Source: Garcia nutans | Lineage: Eukaryota; Streptophyta; Magnoliopsida; Malpighiales; Euphorbiaceae | Reading direction: 5' to 3' | Length of the DNA stretch: 64,000 nt | Assembly (NCBI GenBank): GCA_947685225.1 | Contig: CANTUV010000039.1 | Coordinates: 38,866,001-38,930,000 of the forward strand | In this document: positions 44,998-57,465 of the stretch, in pieces | Layout: every line of letters begins with the position of its first letter | Numbering within the stretch: the stretch's first letter is position 1 | The notes under the pieces: model-generated | What the model was told of the DNA's origin: nothing | The model's input: only the letters and a program-made list of their open reading frames with translations | Database searches by the model: none | Position numbers and translations under genes: made by a program

Positions 44998-47124
44998 AAG
45001 TGCAATGCAACCCTACGTAGATGAATCAGGGGTTGAGTATGCAATCTACTATTTGAGTAAAAAGAACCTACCTTACGAGGTTAAGTATAGTATCATTAAA
45101 AAGTCCTATATAGCTATTCTTTGGTCATCTAAGAAGTTGTGGCATTACTTTTAGTCCTATAGTGTGCAAGCAATTTATAGGCTGGATCTAGGGAAATATT
45201 TAAGGGAGACACCCTCGTTGATTGGGAAGTATGGCCTATGGTTAATAATTTTAGAAGAATTTGAGATTGAATATGTAACCAGGAAAACCATCAAAGGTAG
45301 AGCAGTAGCATGATTCTTGGCTCAACAATAATTGTCGAATAGTGAGGAAGCAGTTTTGGAATTTCTGGATGAACATTCAGAGGCCATAGAAGTCCAAGGA
45401 TGGAAGCTGTATTTTGATAGAGCAGTAAATAAAAAGGGAGAAGGTTTGAGATTAATATTGGAATCACCTGAAGGGGAGCTCATTCCTCTAGCTAATAAGA
45501 TGAAATTTAGGGAAACCAATAACATGGTGGAGTATGAAGTGTGAATCTTTGGTTTAAAAGTCTTGATGATTATGAAGGTTGATAAATTGCAAGTTTTCGG
45601 TGATTCATTTTTAGTAGTGTCCCAAGTAAATGGAGAATAGGAATTAAAAAAAGAAAAGCTTAAGTCATACCACAATTGTTTGACCATGATGAAGATGAAT
45701 TTCAAGGAGTGTAGATTTATACACATACAAAGAGAAGAAAACCAGATGGCCGATGCCCTAGCCACATTGGCTTCGGTATGGAAAAATCCTGTCAACTTAT
45801 TTCTTAAGCCTCTGGTTTTGACCAGTTCATCAACTCCTTGCTATGAATATGAAATAGTCATGGAAACTAATACAAACCATGATGTGTGGTATGACACCAT
45901 AAGATGGTTCTTGGAGAATAAGGAATACCCGTTGGGGGCAACAAGGGAAGAGAGAAGAGTCATAAGGCGATGGTCCTTGCAATACATCACCTTTCATAGA
46001 GAGTTATATCGAACATGGCCCGATGGGGTGCATTTGAGATGATTGAGGAAGTATGAAGTTGAGCAAATCATGCTGGAAATACATGCGGGAAGTTGTGGCC
46101 CTCACATGAATGGGTTGGCCCTTAGTAAAGAAGATAATTCGGTAAGGTTACTATCGGTTGACCATGGAGAGAGATTGTATTGATGTTATGAAGAAGTACC
46201 AGTAGTACCAGATGTATGGAAATCTAAATCACCTACCTCCTGAAGAATTACATTCTACGTCTTCACTTTTGCAACTTGGGGATTGACATTATAGGAGAGA
46301 TACATCAGACAACTTCAAATGGTCACCGATTCATTGTTATGGCAGTGGATTATTTTTTAAAATGGGTTGAAGCTGAATCTTTCAACAAGCTGGGGGCAAA
46401 GAAAATGGCTCGATTGATTGAGAAAAATCTCATATGTAGGCATGGGATTCTGCATAGTATAGTATCAGACAATTGGGTACAGTTTCAAAGGGTAGTCAAG
46501 AGCCTATTCTCGAAGTATCTAATCCGCGACCACTGGTCCTCCCCTTATAGATCAAAAGCTAATAGTGCAGTGGAAGCAACAAAAAAGACAATTAAGTAGA
46601 ATCTATCCAAGATGACCAAGACGTATAATGATTGGTTAGAAATGCTTCCTTTTGCTTTATTGGGATATAGGCCCAGTGTGCGAACCTCGATCAGAATGAT
46701 GTCATTTTCTTTGGTTTATGGAATGGAAGCAGTATTATGGTTTGAAATTGAGATCAAGTCATTGAGGCTGATTCTAGAAGCCGAGTTGCCTGAGACAGAA
46801 TGGGTAGTAAGTAGATACACACATCTGGCCTTATTAGAAGAAAGAAGGTTAAAGGCATTGTATCATCATCAATTGTATAAAAGAAAGATAATGCAAACCT
46901 ACAATAAGAGGGTTAAGACCAAGAAGCTTAAAGTTGGTGACTTTGTGTTAAAATAATGCAAGCCCAATGTTCTTGATCCGAGAGGGAAGTTTATACCTAG
47001 TTGGGAAGGGTCATATGTCGCGAAGCAAGTCATGAACAAGGGTGCAGTGAAGCTATCAGACATGGATGGGAACAAGTTTAGTGAGCCAGTGAACATTGAT
47101 AGGTTGAAGAGGTTTTATGTATAA
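44998..47124 (+). pseudogene. RNase H, second RNase H and integrase of Tat/Ogre element D
   Basis: Begins mid-RNase H (YAIYYLSKKNLPYEVKYSI, then RLDLGKYLRETPSLIGKYG). A second RNase H follows (about 45400-45780): WKLYFDRAVNKKGEGL, SPEGELIPLANKMKF and ENQMADALATLAS. This extra RNase H is a hallmark of the Tat lineage. Integrase: H2C2 region about 46010-46215 (frame broken), core 46270-46600 with GIDIIGEI and VSDNWVQF (a Trp beside the DN motif), and the C-terminal part to 47124. Stops near 45153, 45313, 45544, 45640, 46042 and 46599, plus frameshifts. RT and everything upstream are lost. It is the best template for reading the remnant at 2030-3084. Confidence 0.85.
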
Positions 47125-47149
47125 AAAAAGAAGAAGAAGAAGAAGAAAG

Positions 47150-47300
47150 CTTGCTAGGTTGAAAACCCAAAAAAGGACGGCGTAGGCAACAATTAGAATA
47201 GTCTGCTAGTTCCGAAAATCCTAGATGGCGGGCTAGGTAACAATTAGGGCTAAATGAGAGAAAATTGTCAATTAGAAAACCTGAAAGGGCTAGTTGGTGA
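47150..47300 (+). repeat. Hairpin repeats after integrase (element D)
   Basis: Same three units as at 3105-3250, with more mismatches in the first two stems. The following 47301-47535 is AT-rich spacer. Confidence 0.6.
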
Positions 47301-48299
47301 CAAGAGTGATCTTGTGCATACTGGCTTTATATTTTTTGGTTGTTCCCCAATTTAATAAAACAGAGTTAATGTTAAACTTGTTATATGTGCATTATTTTGG
47401 ATTATCTGACCATTAAGGTAAAATAAAAAACACAATAGCGAAAGTTGATAAAAAAATTTATAAAAGGAAAGAAAACATCTATTATTATTATTCATCCTAA
47501 TATCATTTTATCTAAAGAATTAACAAATGCAAAATTTATGGAATATGATAAGTGTAACGTGCAGGCCATCTTTGCCTTAGTTGATCCAAGTAGGCTACAG
47601 TCAAACGAGGTGTAACACCTCTATACCCTGTATACATACCAAGCATGCTTAAACGATCGTAATGTACGTATACTGAATATAGAAAATGCCACGGTTTAAA
47701 AAGACACAACAAATATCTTTGTAAATAAGTGAAACCAACCTCAAACAAATAAAAGAAATCCAAAAGACACTATATATAAAATGTTTATTAATTCACAGCG
47801 GAAGTTATTACAAATATGTTATAATTCAAAGTTTACAAAACATAGAATATATATATACATGATTGGCAGCTCTTCTAAGATCTTTAAGTCCCAAAAGAAA
47901 AATCCTCAATGTCTAATCTCACTTGGTCTCGAGGAGCTCTCAGGTTCAACTCTGTCACCTGCGCGATTAAACACTATCGCGCTAAGCCATCGGCTTAGTA
48001 GTACAAAATATACCAACACTATACTTTAAGGCAATGCAATAATACACATCTAAATTATAAAGTTAAGATCATAAGTGAAAAGCTAACATCACACCTTTAT
48101 ATTTCATAAACCATACACATAAAAACACATCACACTACATTCAATGTCATAACAATATTCATATTACATCTTCATAGTTCCAATGATTTTACCATTCAAG
48201 AATCACATTATATACAAAGACAAGCATGGGCCCAAAACACTCTAATATGCTATTAAATTTTCAGAGTTAGTGCTTTGGTTTTATTATCACATTTATCAT

Positions 48300-48475
48300 T
48301 ATCATAAACCCAACTAGGCTTCAAGGATTTAGGTTCAACCAAGCTTCAAGGGGAACAAAGCATGCTAAGTATCAACCCAACTTGGCTTCAAGAACCAACC
48401 CAACCTAGCTTCAAGGGTTGTAACATCTCAATTAGGCTTCAAGGACTAAATCCAACCTAACTTCAAGAGAATGTT
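48300..48475 (-). repeat. CTTCAAGG tandem array in the Tekay LTR
   Basis: About seven units of roughly 20-30 bp around CAACC(T/A)A(G)CTTCAAGG. The other LTR has the same array (about 55410-55580). It lies on the U3 side of the conserved GGGCCCA block. Confidence 0.75.
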
Positions 48476-48826
48476 ACCAATAGGCATGCCACAAATAACA
48501 AAACTCTGAAAATGAATAACACATTAGACACACAATTCATTTATTATTTCATTCTCAAATCTCATCATCCATTAGGCAAACATGCCTTATGTTCTTTCAA
48601 TGGAATCATCATAGCCAATTACAATGGCTTCACATCACATTTGAGTTATCATAACCAATCACAATGGCCTCATATCATTTCATATAGCATCTTATCATTC
48701 ACAAGATTCACAATGCATATAACATAACATTGTTCATATAGTATCATATGCATAATCAAATGTATGTTCAATCTCATCAATGCAAGAAGAACAAAAATCA
48801 AACACAGTAATCAACACACTCAAGGG

Positions 48827-49010
48827 ACACGGCCAAGCTCGTGGCCGTGTCTCTCAACCAAAAGCAACAGAATCAAACATGGGCAAGGGACACGGCCGTG
48901 TCCTCTCCAAAAATCATCCAACACGGCCAAATTTCCATAGACTTGGCTGTGTCTCTCAAAAACATTTAGTTTTGGCCGTGTCTCTTCTTAGGTTTGGCCG
49001 TGTCTCTTAT
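48827..49010 (-). repeat. 26-nt dyad array, GGCC type, in the Tekay LTR
   Basis: A perfect dyad GACACGGCC-8 nt-GGCCGTGTC (about 48835-48860), the fused palindrome GACACGGCCGTGTC (about 48889), and three further half or degenerate copies ending GTGTCTC. Copy in the other LTR at 55923-56108. Confidence 0.85.
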
Positions 49011-49845
49011 GAACAAAAACCCTAACCATAGCCAACACTCTTTTGATTGAAATTAAACACATTATGCACAACATAAACTCATTCAAATGAATGTAATCAA
49101 AGTCATTAACACTTATTTTGCATGTTTAACACAAAATCCACATTAACCATACATATAATCATTTACCACTTCAAAACCCTAAAACCAACTTCACTCTTGA
49201 TCTTTCACCATCAACATCCACTTAACTCACCATCTTCACAACAAAACCAACACCAATTCAATTTCTTTTAACTTAAAATCAATTTCAACACTTATAAACA
49301 CATCTCAAACACACCAAATCATAATATCAACAAACTATAACTCATCTTATACACAACTTCAAAATAACAAAAAGAAACAAGAGAGTACTTACCTTAAATG
49401 AAGAAATTTCACAAATCTCCAACCAAAACCTTTGATTCCTCCTTCAATTTGATTCTAGCATTAAGTACACCTCTCTTGCTCTCTCTTTTCTTGGATAGCC
49501 GGCACACAAATGAGAAGAAAAGAAAAATAAACACAAGTCAACTTCTTTTCTTCTTTAAATCTCCACCAAGCAATTCTAGCCAAGAAATTACCTAAATGCC
49601 CTCATCCATTTAACTTAACCTTTGTCACTTATATGCCCATTGAAGTAATTTCACATCATCCCAAATAAAATATCTTCTTCCCTTGACTCTCCATTTGACC
49701 AACATATATGTTATATATATTAACATATATACACCATATACATTCCATTAACACAATCATTTCCTTTGCAAAAACATATGTACATTAAATTCAAATCAAA
49801 CAACAATTGTATTAAAACTTCTAGGGCTTACATTGGGATATTACA

Positions 49846-49860
49846 ATTCTCCCCCTCTAA
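49846..49860 (-). other. Polypurine tract of the Tekay element
   Basis: The minus strand reads TTAGAGGGGGAGAAT, adjoining the 3' LTR. Confidence 0.85.
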
Positions 49861-49891
49861 AAAAAAATTTCGTCCTCGAAATTACCTGATA

Positions 49892-52800
49892 TCAAATCTG
49901 AAATAGTTGAGGATATTGATCTCGCATTGATTGCTCACTCTCCCAAGTTGCCTCTTCCCTTCCATGATTCTTCCATAGAACTTTCACCAAAGGCACTTTC
50001 TTATTTCTTAATTCTTTCACATCAAATGCCAAGATAGCAACTGGTTCTTCTTCAAATGTCAAGTCTGGACTCACTTCGATAGATTCAATTGGCAACACAT
50101 GAGATGGATCTGACCTGTATCTCCTCAACATAGAAACATGGAATACATTATGGTTCTTTTTTAACTCAGGTGGCAAAGCAAGCCGATAAGCAACTGGCCC
50201 AACTCTTTCCAAAACTTCATACGGTCCAATGAAACGAGGACTCAATTTCCCTTTCCGACCAAACCTCAAGATCTTTTTCCAAGGAGACACTTTCAAAATA
50301 CCTTATCTCCCACATTGTACTCCATGTCCCTCCTCTTCAAATCTGAATAAGATTTCTGTCGGTCTGAAGCTGTTTTCAACCTATCTCGAATCATTTTCAC
50401 TTTCTCTTCAGTTTCTTTAACCAAATCAGGACCAATTAACTTACCTTCACCAAGTTCATTCCAACATAGAGGTGTCCTACACCGTCTACCATACAATGCT
50501 TCGAATGGTGCCATACCAATGCTGGATTGGTGACTGTTATTGTAAGCAAATTCAACAAGTGGTAAGAATCCATCCCAACTTCCAGAGAAATCAATGACAC
50601 AGCTTCTCAACATGTCCTCGATAATCTGTATCACTCTCTCTGACTGCCCATCTGTCTGCGGATGGAAAGCAGTACTGAAGTGTAATCGAGAACCCAAAGC
50701 ACCATGTAAACTCTTCCAAAACCTTGAAGTAAACCGGGGATCTCGATCAGACACTATAGAAATTGGGACACCATGCAACTTCACAATTTCATGAATATAT
50801 AGTTCAGCTAACCTCTCCAAAGAGTAATCCATCCGAATCGGAAGGAAATGAGCTGTTTTAGTCAACCTGTCAACAATCACCCAAATAGCATCATGCTTTC
50901 TTTGTGTCAATGGTAAACCAGATACAAAATCCATGGTTACTCTATCCCATTTCCACTCAGGTACTGATAACGGTTGAAGTAACCCTGTTGGAACTTGATG
51001 CTCAGCTTTTACCCTCTGACATGTGAGACATTTAGACACAAAATCTGCAATGTCTCTCTTCAGACCAGACCACCAGTAAAACTGTTTCAAATCATGATAC
51101 ATCTTTGTACTGCCCGGATGCATAGCAAATACTGACTGATGTGCTTCTTCTAAAATGATCTTTCTCAAATTAGTATCATCAGGTACACACAATCTGTTCT
51201 TAAACCAAAGACTTCCATCACTTCTCACAATGAAATTTCGACTCTTTCCATTCTGACAATTTGAAACAATCTTCTGAATTTTATCATCAGCCAATTGAGC
51301 CTCTTTAATCTGATCCAACAATACTGGTTTCAATTGCAATTGTGCCAACAAGGCACCATCATCACAAGATACAAAACTGGCATGCAACTCTCTCAACTCA
51401 ACAAGCAACGAGAGCGAATAAACAGTCAAACCTGCTAAAGACTTCCGACTCAAGGCATCAACAACAACATTTGCCTTACCAGGATGATAATCAATCAAAC
51501 AGTCGTAGTCTTTAATCCATTCCATCCATCTCCTCTGTCGAAGATTAAGCTCTTTTTGGACACTCAAATATTTTAAACTTTTATGATCAGTATAGATAAA
51601 ACACTTTTCCCCATACAGATAATGTCGCCAAATCTTCAATGCAAACACAATGGCTGCCAATTCTAAATCATGGGTCGGATAATTGAGCTCATGCGGTTTC
51701 AACTGTCGAGAAGCATAAGCTATCACTTTACCTTCTTGCATCAGAACATAACCCAAACCACTATGTGAAGCATCACTGTAAATCACATATGGTTTATCTT
51801 CCACAGGTAAAGTAAGAACAGGCGCTTGATTCAACATTTCTCTCAACTGTTCGAAACTAGCCTGACACTGATCTGTCCACACAAATCTAACTCCCTTTCG
51901 AAGAAATCTGGTAAGTGGAGTAGCTATCAAAGAAAATCCTTTCATAAACCATCGGTAATAGCCTGCCAAACCCAGAAAACTTCTAACTTCAGTCACAGAC
52001 TTTGGTGGACTCCAATTCAAAATAGCTTCAACTTTACTCGGATCAACTCTAATACCCTCTGCTGAAACTATATGACCGAGAAAAGTAACTTGGTCAAGCC
52101 AAAACTCACATTTCGACAGTTTAGCAAACAATTGCTTCTCTCTCAAAATCTGCAGCACAATCCGCAAATGCTTATCATGCTCCTCCTTATTACGCGAATA
52201 CACCAGAATGTCATCAATAAAGACCACCACAAACTGATCCAAATAGGGCCTAAACACCCTATTCATCAAATCCATAAAAACTGCAGGTGCATTCGTCAGA
52301 CCAAAAGGCATAACTAGAAACTCATAATGCCCATACCTGGTCCGAAAGGCGGTCTTAGGAACATCTTCAGCTCTGACTCTCAACTGATGGTACCCTGATC
52401 TCAAATCAATTTTGGAAAACACTGCTGCACCTTTCAATTGATCAAAAAGATCATCAATTCTAGGTAAAGGATATTTATTTTTAATAGTCACCTTGTTCAA
52501 CTGCCTATAATCAATACACAATCTCATAGTACCATCCTTCTTCTTTACAAACAGAACAGGAGCTCCCCACGGTGAAATACTAGGGCGAACAAACCCTTTA
52601 TCTAGCAACTCCTGTAACTGCACCTTCAGTTCTCTCAGTTCAGCAGGTGCCATTCTGTAAGGAGTAATAGAGATAGGAGTGGTACCAGGCAATAATTCAA
52701 TACCAAACTCCACCTCTCTCTCAGGAGGTATCCCTGGCAACTCCTCTGGAAACACATCTGGAAACTCTGCAACGGTGGGTATACTATCAAGTTGAAAACC

Positions 52801-54546
52801 CTTTACTCTCGTATCTACAACATAAGCAAGGTAAGCATCACACCCTTTTCTAATCAATCTTCTAGCTGCAACAGCTGAAATAAACAAAGATGCTAGCTGT
52901 CCCTGCTCACTAGATACTATCACCTCTCTATCATCACTGGTTCTCAAGGTAACAACTTTCTTTTGGCAGTCAACCACAGCTCCATGTCTAGATAACCAGT
53001 CCATGCCTAGGATCACATCATATTCCTTAAAAGGCATCTCAATCAAATCTCCAAGAAACTCCTCACCTTGCACCATCACTGCACTATCTCGGTGCACTTT
53101 GCTAACAATCACACTATGCCCTAACAGATTTGTCACCAATACATCAAATCCTAAGGATTCAGCATGCACATCAGACACAGGCAAAACAGATGCACTAATA
53201 TATGAATGTGTGGATTCGAGATCAATCAAAGCAAGTACTGAAATACCAAATAAAGAAAAAGTACTAGCTATGACTGCTGAAGCATCTGGTTGCCTTTGCA
53301 TCACATAAATCCTCTGAGAAGATCCAGCCTCCTCTGGTCTACTCTCCCTGGATGTAGAACCTCCTCTAGAACTGAACCCAGATCTGCCTCCTCTGCCGAA
53401 ACCTCTGCCTTCTCGACCTCCCCTCACACTAGGTCGAGAAGCTGCAGTATCCATCAACATCTGCTCCTGTCTCTCAGGACAATCTCTCACAAAATGATCA
53501 GGAGATCCACATCTGAAACATACCCCTGCTACACCAGTCTTCCAACAAGTACCACCATGTGGCCTACCACAATGAATGCATATGGGTAAGGTGGATCTCT
53601 GCATCACTGGGGTCGGAGCACTCACCACTGAAACTGTAGGTCTAGATCTCTGCCTCTGAAACTGTACTGACCTACCCGCTGGCCTCTGACTCCTACTAAC
53701 CCGAGGAACAAAACTTCCTTTACCTCTTTTCACAGACGAAGACCCTGCCTCAAACTGGGGCCTCCTAACCCTGATCTCTTCCTCTGAAGCAGCTGCAATA
53801 ACCTGAGCTCTCTCCACACTCCTAGCTGCTGCAACCAGCTGGGAAAAATCACGATATCTAGATCTAGCCACCAAACACATGATAGAGGGCATCAATCCCT
53901 CCTCAAATCTCCGGCATCTATCTATCTCATCAGATATAATACCCCCAGCATACTGGCTCAACCGGATAAACTCTAGCTCATATTCCGTCACAGTCCGGTG
54001 ATCTTGCTTCAAGCTTAGAAACTCCATTTTCTTCACATCTTTGTACTCCCTAGGAGTATACTTCAATTCAAACTCTCTTAGAAAATCAGCATAGGACAAT
54101 GTTGGTGGATCATCCATAGCATGGGGCACTGTCTTCCACCAGTCATATGCGTCCTTTTGCAACAATGATCTTGCATAATCAAACTTTTCCTCTGGAGTGG
54201 CTTGCAACTGAACAAATATTCTCTGTACTTTATCTAGCCACTGCTCAGCTATAGCTGGATCAATAGTACCCAAGAAGTCTTCTACTCCATATTTCCTTAA
54301 TTTATCATATTGTCTCACTGATACCAAAGGCTGTGGGGGTGGCGGTGGTGGTTGCACTGGTGCTTGCCTCAACAAATCAATCATATGCCTAAACCAACCT
54401 GGCGAAACCTCCTCACCAGCTGGTCTCCCCGACACAGAAGCAGGTACCTCTCCAGCACTATCCACTCTAGCTCCCTCTCTAATCTCATCAGGAGCTATAC
54501 TCTCAGCACTACCCTCGACTAACTGACGTGAGTGAGAATCCATCAC
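49892..54546 (-). pseudogene. gag-pol: gag-pol of the Tekay element, one frameshift before the chromodomain
   Basis: 1417 codons open from MMDSHSRQ (54546), then a frameshift near 50296 and 134 further codons to 49892. Order: gag (about residues 80-250), zinc knuckle CFRCGSPDHFVRDC (343-356), protease, RT with FIDD (776-779), RNase H (SDAS at 924; DLELAA at 960), integrase zinc region (CLTCQ at 1173) and core acidic residues at about 1206, 1267 and 1303. The C-terminal piece has GPVAYRLALPP and a chromodomain ending EEATWESEQSMRDQYPQLF. Two lesions matter. The protease active site reads DLEST, so the usual Gly is Glu. A one-base loss in a T run (50293-50300) cuts off the chromodomain. RT, RNase H and integrase look intact. 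Confidence 0.95.
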
Positions 54547-54693
54547 AACCTATATCTGCAAACACAGCAGAATACCTCTCATTAAAGATCAGAGACTGCC
54601 AATGCCAAACATGTATGTTATTCAAAAATCCACGTTTTAAAGTCAAAACACTCTTTTTCTTACACTTGACCTAGGTTGAGAATCTCAAACCTA

Positions 54694-54713
54694 GGCTCTG
54701 ATACAAAACCAAT
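54694..54713 (-). other. Primer binding site region of the Tekay element
   Basis: The minus strand next to the 5' LTR contains GTATCAGAGCC, the initiator-Met tRNA type, about ten bases from the LTR edge. Confidence 0.7.
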
Positions 54714-56946
54714 TGTAACATCTCTATACCCTGTATACATACCAAGCATGCTTAAACGATCGTAATGTACGTATACTGAATATAGAAAATGCCACGGTTT
54801 AAAAAGACACAACAAATATCTTTGTAAATAAGTGAAACCAACCTCAAACAAATAAAAGAAATCCAAAAGACACTATATATAAAATGTTTATTAATTCATA
54901 GCGGAAGTTATTACAAATATGTTATAATTCAAAGTTTACAAAACATAGAATATATATATACATGATTGGCAGCTCTTCTCAGATCTTTAAGTCCCAAAAG
55001 AAAAATCCTCAATGTCTAATCTCACTTGGTCTCGAGGAGCTCTCAGGTTCAACTCTGTCACCTGCGCGATTAAACACTATCGCGCTAAGCCATCGGCTTA
55101 GTAGTACAAAATATACCAACACTATACTTTAAGGCAATGCAATGTTACACATCTAAATTATAAAGTTAACATCATAAGTGAAAAGCTAACATCACACCTT
55201 TATATTTCATAAACCATACACATAAAAACACATCACACTACATTCAATGTCATAACAATATTCATATTACATCTTCATAGTTCCAATGATTTTACCATTC
55301 AAGAATCACATTATATACAAAGACAAGCATGGGCCCAAAACACTCAAATATGCTATTAAATTTTCAGAGTTAGTGCTTTGGTTTTATTATCACATTTATC
55401 ATTATCATAAACCCAACTAGGCTTCAAGGATTTAGGTTCAACTAAGCTTCAAGGGGAACAAAGCATGCTAAGTATCAACCCAACTTGGCTTCAAGAACCA
55501 ACCCAACCTAGCTTCAAGGGTTGTAACATCTCAATTAGGCTTCAAGGACTAAATCCAACCTAACTTCAAGAGAATGTTACCAATAGGCATGCCACCAATA
55601 ACAAAACTCTGAAAATGAATAACACATTAGACACACAATTCATTTATTATTTCATTCTCAAATCTCATCATCCATTAGGCAAACATGCCTTATGTTCTTT
55701 CAATGGAATCATCATAGCCAATTACAATGGCTTCACATCACATTTGAGTTATCATAACCAATCACAATGGCCTCATATCATTTCATATAGCATCTTATCA
55801 TTCACAAGATTCACAATGCATATAACATAACATTGTTCATATAGTATCATATGCATAAACAAATGTATGTTCAATCTCATCAATGCAAGAAGAACAAAAA
55901 CCAAACACAGTAATCAACACACTCAAGGGACACGGCCAAGCTTGTGGCCGTGTCTCTCAACCAAAAGCAACAGAATCAAACATGGGCAAGGGACACGGCC
56001 GTGTCCTCTCCAAAAATATCCAACACGGCCAAATTTCCATAGACTTGGCCGTGTCTCTCAAAAACATTTAGTTTTGGCCGTGTCTCTTCTTAGGTTTGGC
56101 CGTGTCTCTTATGACAAAAACCCTAACCATAGCCAACACTCTTTTGATTGAAATTAAACACATTATGCACAACATAAACTCATTCAAATGAATGTAATCA
56201 AAGTCATTAACACTTATTTTGCATGTTTAACACAAAATCCACATTAACCATACATATAATCATTTACCACTTCAAAACTCTAAAACCAACTTCACTCTTG
56301 ATCTTTCACCATCAACATCCACTTAACTCACCATCTTCACAACAAAACCAACACCAATTCAATTTCTTTTAACTTAAAATCAATTTCAACACTTATAAAC
56401 ACATCTCAAACACACCAAATCATAATATCAACAAACTATAACTCATCTTATACACAACTTCAAAATAACAAAAAGAAACAAGAGAGTACTTACCTTAAAT
56501 GAAGAAATTTCACAAATCTCCAACCAAAACCTTTGATTCCTCCTTCAATTTGATTCTAGCATTAAGTACACCTCTCTTGCTCTCTCTTTTCTTGGATAGC
56601 CGGCACACAAATGAGAAGAAAAGAAAAATAAACACAAGTCAACTTCTTTTCTTCTTTAAATCTCCACCAAGCAATTCTAGCCAAGAAATTACCTAAATGC
56701 CCTCATCCATTTAACTTAACCTTTGTCACTTATATGCCCATTGAAGTAATTTCACATCATCCTAAATAAAATATCTTCTTCCCTTGACTCTCCATTTGAC
56801 CAACATATATGTTATATATATTAACATATATACAACATATACATTCCATTAACACAATCATTTCCTTTGCAAAAGCATATGTACATTAAATTCAAATCAA
56901 ACAACAATTGTATTAAAACTTCTAGGGCTTACATTGGGATATTACA
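54714..56946 (-). repeat. 5' LTR of the Tekay element
   Basis: 2233 bp, TGTAACATC...GGGATATTACA, nearly identical to 47611-49845. Confidence 0.95.
55923..56108 (-). repeat. 26-nt dyad array, GGCC type (5' LTR copy)
   Basis: As at 48827-49010. One spacer base differs in the first dyad and one base is lost between the fused palindrome and the next copy; the arms are unchanged. Confidence 0.85.
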
Positions 56947-57319
56947 CGAGGTAGGTCCAAATCGTGAGTAAACTTAGAACCTTAAGGCGTGGCTCCATAC
57001 TGGAAATCAAGTCGGTGAGGATCGTAACAAGTGCCTCGACAAAGAGCAGCAAGAGGAACATACATCAAATATGTTTGAATAGTGACATGCGTAATCTTCC
57101 ACCAAAGTACCGACCAACGGATGTTAACAACAACTCGTGAGTGGATCCAATCAACCCTTTCAGCATATGAGGCAGTAGGATGAAGTAGTTTCATTACAGA
57201 ATGATGTCGTGGTAAATATTTTTTAAAGTCCATAGATGGAGTGCGGAGCAAACAGAGGCACTCCTGTAACCAGATATGTAAAGGCGAGCAAAAATTCAAA
57301 AAAAAAGAAAAAGAAAAAG

Positions 57320-57465
57320 CCAGTTAGGTTGAAAACCCACAAGGGCGGCTTAAGCAAAAATTAGGACAGCTCTCTAGTTTCAAAAACCTACAAGGGCGGA
57401 CTAGGTAAAAATTAGAGCAATAAAAAGAAAAGGTCTAAATTGAAAACTCGAAAGGGTGATTTAGT
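57320..57465 (-). repeat. Hairpin repeats inside the antisense intron (element D)
   Basis: Three units related to those at 3105-3250. The last has CTAAAT/ATTTAG arms (57435-57440 with 57459-57464), a different but fully paired outer stem. They lie within the GT..AG intron 57264-57472. Confidence 0.7.

Larger units (their letters stand above)
47611..49845 (-). repeat. 3' LTR of the Tekay element
   Basis: TGTAACACC...GGGATATTACA. It contains GCGCGATTAAACACTATCGCGC (47962-47983), a CTTCAAGG tandem region (48300-48475) and the dyad array (48827-49010). Confidence 0.95.
47611..56946 (-). mobile_element. Nearly intact Tekay/Del chromovirus inserted in Tat element D
   Basis: A 9336-bp element with a perfect 5-bp TSD CGAGG (47606-47610 and 56947-56951), two LTRs of 2235 and 2233 bp, PBS, PPT and a gag-pol frame on the minus strand. 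I counted about twenty differences between the LTRs by eye, just under 1%, so this is by far the youngest insertion in the window. It splits the last exon of the antisense gene of element D. Confidence 0.95.

Noticed and set aside
52003..53589. Plus-strand open frames of 80-101 codons opposite the Tekay polyprotein
   Set aside because: They are antisense shadows of the gag-pol frame.
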